Shown piece by piece: positions 14,976 through 18,763 of a stretch of 18,763 bases of DNA. The DNA lies in NCBI GenBank assembly GCA_900545185.1, contig UQYH01000037.1:1-18763 (forward strand), read 5' to 3'. The position numbers were made by a program, and so were the translations under genes. The notes under the pieces are model-generated. The model did no database searches. It worked only from the letters and a program-made list of their open reading frames with translations, and was not told where the DNA came from. Positions within the stretch are counted from its first letter, which is position 1; each line of letters opens with the position of its first letter. Origin of the DNA: an uncultured Eubacteriales bacterium (GTDB lineage: Bacteria; Bacillota; Clostridia; UBA1381; UBA9506).

Positions 14976-15018
14976 GGGGCTGTAAAAGTGATTCTTTTAC
15001 AGCCCCAATTTTATTTTT
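14976..15018 (+). terminator. Strong intrinsic terminator of addA
   Basis: A perfect 13-bp stem (GGGGCTGTAAAAG 14976-14988; CTTTTACAGCCCC 14994-15006) with a 5-base loop and the T-rich tail AATTTTATTTTT. Confidence 0.93.
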
Positions 15019-15066
15019 GGAATAAGTCATATTGACCTACAGTAGGGAGCGACCTGCGTGTCGTTC

Positions 15067-15287
15067 CTTGAGCGTGTCGATGTATCGACACGCTTCAAGC
15101 CGAAATCTCTCTTCGAGAGCTTTCGCTTGACTATAAGGGCTTTCGCTCGCGCGGCGCTCACCGCGCCAGCCCTTTATAGGAGCGGTTTTTGCGGTACACG
15201 CCCGCGAAAACCGCGTTTTTAAGTCAGAGGGGGATACCCTCTGACAACTCCCCAAGTTGGATTATAATATAGTTTTTCGACAGTCTG
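15067..15287. repeat. Dispersed structured repeat, copy B (five consecutive hairpins)
   Basis: 15184-15287 matches copy A at 1-105. Further left the element continues as a chain of inverted repeats: 15067-15099 (stem AGCGTGTCGAT/ATCGACACGCT), 15107-15119 (CTCTC/GAGAG), 15131-15179 (CTATAAGGGCT/AGCCCTTTATAG, with an inner GCGCGG/CCGCGC), 15182-15214 (GCGGTTTTTGCGG/CCGCGAAAACCGC), and 15223-15245 (GTCAGAGGG/CCCTCTGAC). The outer left limit is uncertain and may reach about 15030. This fills the gene-free gap between the addA terminator and ylmH. A 72-codon open frame on the minus strand is probably not a gene, since it starts with TTG without a ribosome site and copy A differs by one base within it. 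Confidence 0.8.
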
Positions 15288-15295
15288 GCACTATG

Positions 15296-16042
15296 CTACA
15301 CATATCGTTTTAAGGTAATCCAAATGCGTCCCTTGCGTGATTCGCCGCCGATTTCCAAAAGCTCGGCACGGCCGAAATGCCGCACACTGAGCACATCGCC
15401 GCAGGCAAGCGACACCGAGCCTTTTGTGCACACGGCAAAATTAACACTCACCTGTTCGCGGCGCAAAAGCTCCTCTGCCGCTGCGCGGGACTGCCCGGTT
15501 AAAAGCCCCACCACACAATCCAGCCGCAGCGATGCCACCGTACCGGAGACAGGCTCCCACGCGCGTTCGCGCAGGCGCAGCTTCTCGATCGGCACGGGCA
15601 AAAGCGTAAGCCTCGACCTGCCGGCACGGGTTACATTCATTTGAATAAAATCGGCAATCGAGTCGCACACAAACAAAACGGCGCTGCCGTCCTCTTCCTT
15701 TGCAATATCGCCGATTAGGCTGCGCTCAATCCCCAGCGACATCAGCGCGCCCAAAAGCGTACGGTGTCCCAATTCCTCCGCGCACTCTGCACGCAGGGCA
15801 CAAAGGGGAAACGCTGCCGCCTGCGGCTCTGCATAGTCGGGGAAAAAGCCGAGCATTTGCCGTTCGCTGCCTTCGTAGCCGCCCCAGGCCATCACCTCAC
15901 AGGACGGGCGCGGCGCGCGGTTAAACACGGCCAGCTCCTGCGGATCTAAAAATCGGCTGAAAAAGGCGCCGCGGCCGCGGCTTGCGGCGCGCTCCAAATC
16001 ACCGAGGCGAGCCAGCAGCATTTTTTCATCCGGCTGTGCCAT
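15296..16042 (-). CDS. ylmH: YlmH, S4-domain RNA-binding protein
   Basis: YlmH proteins bind RNA/ribosomes through an S4 domain; the gene sits in the ylm cluster beside the division genes in Firmicutes, and loss gives mild division phenotypes in some species (family knowledge). The 248 residues have the YlmH N-terminal region: FLDPQE (31-36), WGGYEGSERQM (53-63), LGHRTLLGALMSLGIERSLIGDI around 91-113, and the S4 domain at about 172-240 (LRLDCVVGLLTGQSRAAAEELL at its start). The ATG at 16042 is 2 bases after the sepF stop. Its ribosome site is weak, so it depends on coupling to sepF. It is the last gene of the operon before the repeat; no terminator other than repeat hairpins is seen. Confidence 0.92.
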   Translation of the reverse strand: MAQPDEKMLLARLGDLERAASRGRGAFFSRFLDPQELAVFNRAPRPSCEVMAWGGYEGSERQMLGFFPDYAEPQAAAFPLCALRAECAEELGHRTLLGALMSLGIERSLIGDIAKEEDGSAVLFVCDSIADFIQMNVTRAGRSRLTLLPVPIEKLRLRERAWEPVSGTVASLRLDCVVGLLTGQSRAAAEELLRREQVSVNFAVCTKGSVSLACGDVLSVRHFGRAELLEIGGESRKGRIWITLKRYV

Positions 16043-16044
16043 GA

Positions 16045-16473
16045 TTAATAGCTAAAGGGAAAGCCTTTTGTCAGCTCATCCTTAAAGTCACCCATAATGC
16101 CGACATTATACGGTGCAATTAAAAAGATGCCGTTGGCAACCTTTTGAATGTTGCCGTCCACGCCGTATACCGCACCGGATAAAAAGTCTACCACGCGGCG
16201 CGAAACGTCCTTATCCAGCTTTTCCAGGTTGATAACAACCGGCTTTTTGGCCTTTAAATGGTCGGCAATGTCACGTGCATCCTCAAAGCTGGTCAGCTGA
16301 ATGACAACAACCTTCAGCTGTGCCGATGTGTGGATGTTGACAACCTTGCCGCGTTTGCCGGCCGGAATAATCGGTTCTTCGGCTTCTTCCTGCTGCGAGG
16401 TCAAAAATTCTTCATCTTCATCATAGTCATCGGAAATTCCTATCCATTTCAGCATTTTATTCATTGCGCTCAT
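16045..16473 (-). CDS. sepF: Cell division protein SepF
   Basis: SepF binds membrane through an N-terminal amphipathic helix and bundles FtsZ filaments at the septum, overlapping in role with FtsA. The 142 residues start with MSAMNKMLKWIG (membrane helix), then an acidic low-complexity linker (about 15-34), then the conserved core: VVVIQLTSFEDARDIADHL (55-73), PVVINLEKLDKD (78-89), RRVVDFLSGAVYGVDG (92-107) and FLIAPYNV (117-124). Length is normal. The start ATG 16473 has AGGAGGA at 16481-16487 on the minus strand. It is separated from yggS by 198 bases that contain a large hairpin, so its expression may be tuned separately from the upstream genes. Confidence 0.96.
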   Translation of the reverse strand: MSAMNKMLKWIGISDDYDEDEEFLTSQQEEAEEPIIPAGKRGKVVNIHTSAQLKVVVIQLTSFEDARDIADHLKAKKPVVINLEKLDKDVSRRVVDFLSGAVYGVDGNIQKVANGIFLIAPYNVGIMGDFKDELTKGFPFSY

Positions 16474-16501
16474 GTAAAATTCCTCCTAAATTTTATCTGT
16501 A

Positions 16502-16568
16502 GGGGTTTTCAGATTTGGCGCAGAAGCAAACCGATGACAGATGCTTCTGTACTAAATCTGAAAGCCCC
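16502..16568 (-). promoter_or_regulatory. Large hairpin in the yggS-sepF gap
   Basis: A 15-bp stem (GGGGTTTTCAGATTT 16502-16516 with AAATCTGAAAGCCCC 16554-16568, one G-T wobble) surrounds a second 8-bp stem (CAGAAGCA 16521-16528 with TGCTTCTG 16542-16549). It ends 28 bases before the sepF start. No T-run follows on the minus strand, so it is not a standard terminator; RNA processing, sepF translation control, or a small repeat element are possible. The rest of the gap (16569-16671) has only a short hairpin GCCGA/TCGGC at 16636-16650. Confidence 0.6.
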
Positions 16569-16671
16569 TTTGTATATGGGGTTGGGTGCAGGCCTTTATC
16601 GGTTCCGCTTGCAACGCGGCTCTTTGCCTGCCAATGCCGATTCCTTCGGCGGTTTTGTGGTTTTTATGTCA

Positions 16672-17349
16672 TCATCGAAACAGCGCCGTGCCGACACGAA
16701 TCAGCGTTGCGCCTTCGCGGATGGCTTCGCAAAAATCGCCGCTCATGCCCATGGAAAGCTCTTTCATTTGCACGTTCGGGTAATGCTCGGCATCGATTTT
16801 TTGAGAAAGCTCACGCAGACCGGCAAACACGCGGCGTGTTTCCTCCGGCGGTGCGCCCAGCGGTGCCATGGTCATCAGGCCGCGGACGGAAATGCCCGGC
16901 ATTTGCGCCAGCGCTTCCATCATGCGCTTGGCTTCGCCTGCCTCCGCACCGGATTTGGATGCCTCGCCCGATATGTTAAACTGCACCAAAATGGGCTGGC
17001 AAATACCGGCCGATACCGCCTTTTTACTGATTTCCTCCGCCAAATGCAGCGTATCCACCGAATGGATCAGCGAAACCTTGCCGATGATATATTTCACCTT
17101 GTTGGTTTGCAAATGGCCGATTAAGTGCCAGTTCGGAATGTCGCCCAGCGCTTCGTACTTATCCAAAAAAACCTGTACGCGGTTTTCGCCCAAGTTCGTC
17201 ACGCCGCAGCGAAGCACCTCGGCGGCACAGGCGGCATCCACGGTTTTGGTAACGGCAACCAGCGTCACATCCTCTGTTTTGCGGCCGCAGGCAGCCGCAG
17301 CAGCGGCCATTTTTTCACGTACGACTTCTATATTTAAAGGTATGTTCAT
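16672..17349 (-). CDS. yggS: YggS/YlmE family PLP-binding homeostasis protein
   Basis: PLPBP proteins bind pyridoxal phosphate without known catalysis and keep vitamin B6 and amino-acid pools balanced. The 225 residues form a single alanine-racemase-like barrel: TLVAVTKTV (29-37) with the cofactor lysine K35, NLGENRVQ (52-59), WHLIGHLQTNKVK (74-86), SVDTL (97-101), LVQFNISGEASKSG (121-134), GLMTMAP (157-163), LSMGMSGDF (198-206) and RVGTALFR at the end. All core motifs are intact. Its ATG overlaps the stop of the adaptor gene by 4 bases (ATGA), so it is translationally coupled. In Bacillus the equivalent is ylmE, upstream of sepF (ylmF). Confidence 0.96.
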   Translation of the reverse strand: MNIPLNIEVVREKMAAAAAACGRKTEDVTLVAVTKTVDAACAAEVLRCGVTNLGENRVQVFLDKYEALGDIPNWHLIGHLQTNKVKYIIGKVSLIHSVDTLHLAEEISKKAVSAGICQPILVQFNISGEASKSGAEAGEAKRMMEALAQMPGISVRGLMTMAPLGAPPEETRRVFAGLRELSQKIDAEHYPNVQMKELSMGMSGDFCEAIREGATLIRVGTALFR

Positions 17350-18545
17350 CGCAACAGCTTCCCTTCTTCAATTTGCCCGGCGTTTACAATCACTTCGTCA
17401 TACAGGCGCAGCGGCGTTTCCTCGTTCACCGATTGAATAATCGCCACATCCTGTGTGTTATATAAAACGGTTATGGGGATGAATTTCGGCACATCGTCCC
17501 GACGGACATAAACGCCCGTGACGTCATTCTTCGTCCGCAAAGCACGCACGCTGACGCGATACCCCTCATAACGGTGTTTCACAAAATCCAAGTTCACAAA
17601 CCGACGCTTTAAAAGCGAATCCACATAGCGCGTCATAGCAAGAATCACGGTTTTGCGGCCATCCTCCTCCGGGGAAATATACATAACAGAGGCAGGCTGC
17701 AAATCGCCGGATAAGTCATAAAAGCGCAGGTTCACGCTGTCATCAATCTGCACACCGGTTAAGCGGTCTGTCGGGAGATTGACGGCAATAAAATAACGAA
17801 AATTTTGTATAATTTTGCAGGCCGATCGGTCTCCCGTCGAATCCTGTCCCTTGTCACGCTCCAAAAGCCCGTCTAAGGCAGAGGGTGTCAGCTCCGTCAT
17901 GGAATAGGGGGTCACAACCTCCTCCAGCCCGTCAACCGAAGCGGAAAAAACGCCCGATGACGCGGCATATAAGCGACGCTGCGCCGTACCGATTTGATTT
18001 TCCAGCTGCGTTTTTTGGGCGCGCAGTTCTTCCAGCACGCCGGTGGACGCGTTACCCGCAATTTGTGCCTTTTTGGCGCAAAGCGCCTCCAGCACCAGCT
18101 GTGTTTCGGATGCCGCGGTCAGATTTTTGGCGCGGCTGTAAGCAATCAGCTCGGCTGTCTTTTCGGTAATGGTCTGCTCCAAGCGCGTCACATCGCCGGA
18201 AAAGGAGAACAGGCCGCTTTGATTTTTTTCAACCTGCACAATTTTGTTGTTGACCTGGTCAAGCCGTGTGCGCAGCTGCGGATCCACACTGCCCGTATAC
18301 ACGGCGGCAATCTCCTGTCCTGCGCCCACGCGCGCACCCTCCTGCACCAAGGCCTCCACCGTGCCGCCCTCTGCGGCCGTCACGGTTTCGTATTTAATCA
18401 CAACGCCTTTGGCGCTGACCATATCCTCCATGCTGCCGCGGCGCAGGGTCTCGGCCTGAATCCGCGTGCCGGCAAAGGCACGGACGGCGTAAACAAGCAC
18501 CAAAAGGATAAAAACAGGAATTAATATGTTCATTTTATGCTTCAT
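17346..18545 (-). CDS. HlyD-like membrane adaptor protein of the division operon
   Basis: A 399-residue protein with one N-terminal membrane helix (about 7-24), a lipoyl-like half motif (about 55-85, ending VGAGQEIAAVY), a long helical coiled-coil stretch (about 90-190), a matching return segment with SSGVFSASVDGLEEV (196-210), and a beta-rich C-terminal half. This is the periplasmic adaptor (membrane fusion protein) layout, but in a Gram-positive context and without a transporter gene next to it. Function is unknown; being coupled to yggS and upstream of sepF it may act in envelope or septum biology. The ATG at 18545 follows AAAGGAG (12 bases) and AAAAGG (closer); the frame extends to a TTG at 18608 without a ribosome site. 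Confidence 0.82.
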   Translation of the reverse strand: MKHKMNILIPVFILLVLVYAVRAFAGTRIQAETLRRGSMEDMVSAKGVVIKYETVTAAEGGTVEALVQEGARVGAGQEIAAVYTGSVDPQLRTRLDQVNNKIVQVEKNQSGLFSFSGDVTRLEQTITEKTAELIAYSRAKNLTAASETQLVLEALCAKKAQIAGNASTGVLEELRAQKTQLENQIGTAQRRLYAASSGVFSASVDGLEEVVTPYSMTELTPSALDGLLERDKGQDSTGDRSACKIIQNFRYFIAVNLPTDRLTGVQIDDSVNLRFYDLSGDLQPASVMYISPEEDGRKTVILAMTRYVDSLLKRRFVNLDFVKHRYEGYRVSVRALRTKNDVTGVYVRRDDVPKFIPITVLYNTQDVAIIQSVNEETPLRLYDEVIVNAGQIEEGKLLR

Positions 18546-18627
18546 ATGCCTTTTGAACTCCTTTGCCCAAACGCAATCAAAATTATGTAAACCGAAAAAT
18601 TTATACAATACGCCATTATTATTTTTT

Positions 18628-18656
18628 ATTGTATCATAAAATTAAAGTTTATGCAA
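18628..18656 (-). promoter_or_regulatory. Promoter of the adaptor-yggS-sepF-ylmH operon
   Basis: On the minus strand TTGCAT (18651-18656), 17-base spacer, TACAAT (18628-18633): the same hexamers and spacing as the hisZ promoter. The leader would be about 75 bases. The remaining bases to the window end (18657-18763) are AT-rich and show no gene. Confidence 0.75.
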
Positions 18657-18763
18657 CGGAAAAGCATAAAAAATATGCAAAAAAGTGTAATAAATTTGTG
18701 CATGCAAACGGACGAAAAAATAGCAGTCTTTTAAAAGAGGAAAATTTTGGGTAATACCGGGGG

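Noticed and set aside
15037..15255. 72-codon open frame on the minus strand within repeat copy B
   Set aside because: It starts with TTG, has no ribosome site, runs through several hairpins, and copy A differs by one base of length inside the frame, so coding is not conserved.
16502..16568. The yggS-sepF hairpin as an intrinsic terminator
   Set aside because: On the minus strand the stem is followed by TACAGATAAAATTT, with no T-run, and sepF follows directly, so termination is not supported.
1..18763. CRISPR array, tRNA/rRNA genes, transposase, phage or toxin-antitoxin genes
   Set aside because: No regularly spaced repeats, no cloverleaf-like sequence and no such protein motifs were seen on either strand.

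Overview
The window looks like chromosomal DNA of an endospore-forming Gram-positive anaerobe of the class Clostridia, probably a gut Oscillospiraceae/Ruminococcaceae-type organism. The grounds are spoIIP, the clostridial order of a HlyD-like adaptor, yggS, sepF and ylmH, the short HisG with its partner HisZ, AddA instead of RecB, small DUF1540-type and DUF6514-like proteins, purine-rich Shine-Dalgarno sites, and AT-rich gaps between genes of intermediate GC. No phage, insertion sequence, CRISPR array, tRNA or rRNA was seen.

Layout. 1-157: the end of a structured dispersed repeat and a hairpin terminator. 158-1270 (-): spoIIP. 1634-1981 (+): a small DUF6514-like protein, ending at a terminator shared with the next, convergent operon. 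2045-5071 (-): hisZ-hisG-hisH plus a YfcE-like metallophosphoesterase, very tightly packed and read from a good promoter at 5109-5137. 5300-6149 (+): an orphan membrane sugar-phosphate transferase with its own promoter. 6150-9573 (+): a structured leader, rhamnulokinase rhaB, a double-domain class II aldolase, and a ComEA-like helix-hairpin-helix protein. 9706-11067 (-): an APC amino-acid permease. 11192-11368 (+): a cysteine-rich DUF1540 protein. 11423-14968 (+): addA, with its own promoter and terminator. 15067-15287: a second, fuller copy of the dispersed repeat. 15296-18545 (-): HlyD-like adaptor, yggS, sepF and ylmH, a cell-division/ylm-type operon read from a promoter at 18628-18656.

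How the genes work together. HisZ and HisG together catalyse the first step of histidine synthesis and HisH supplies ammonia to HisF, which is not in the window. RhaB phosphorylates L-rhamnulose and the aldolase is the likely enzyme splitting the product; isomerase, transporter and regulator are not here. SepF tethers FtsZ to the membrane, while YlmH and YggS are its usual genomic companions. AddA is half of the AddAB recombination nuclease; addB is not adjacent.

Most of the window is housekeeping DNA. The items most worth a second look are the rhaB leader with mutually exclusive hairpins, the two-copy multi-hairpin repeat whose stem survives sequence change, the half-degenerate tandem aldolase, the Cys/His-rich tail of HisZ, the large hairpin between yggS and sepF, and the broken-up his, add and ylm gene sets. 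I found no clear new defence or mobile system.
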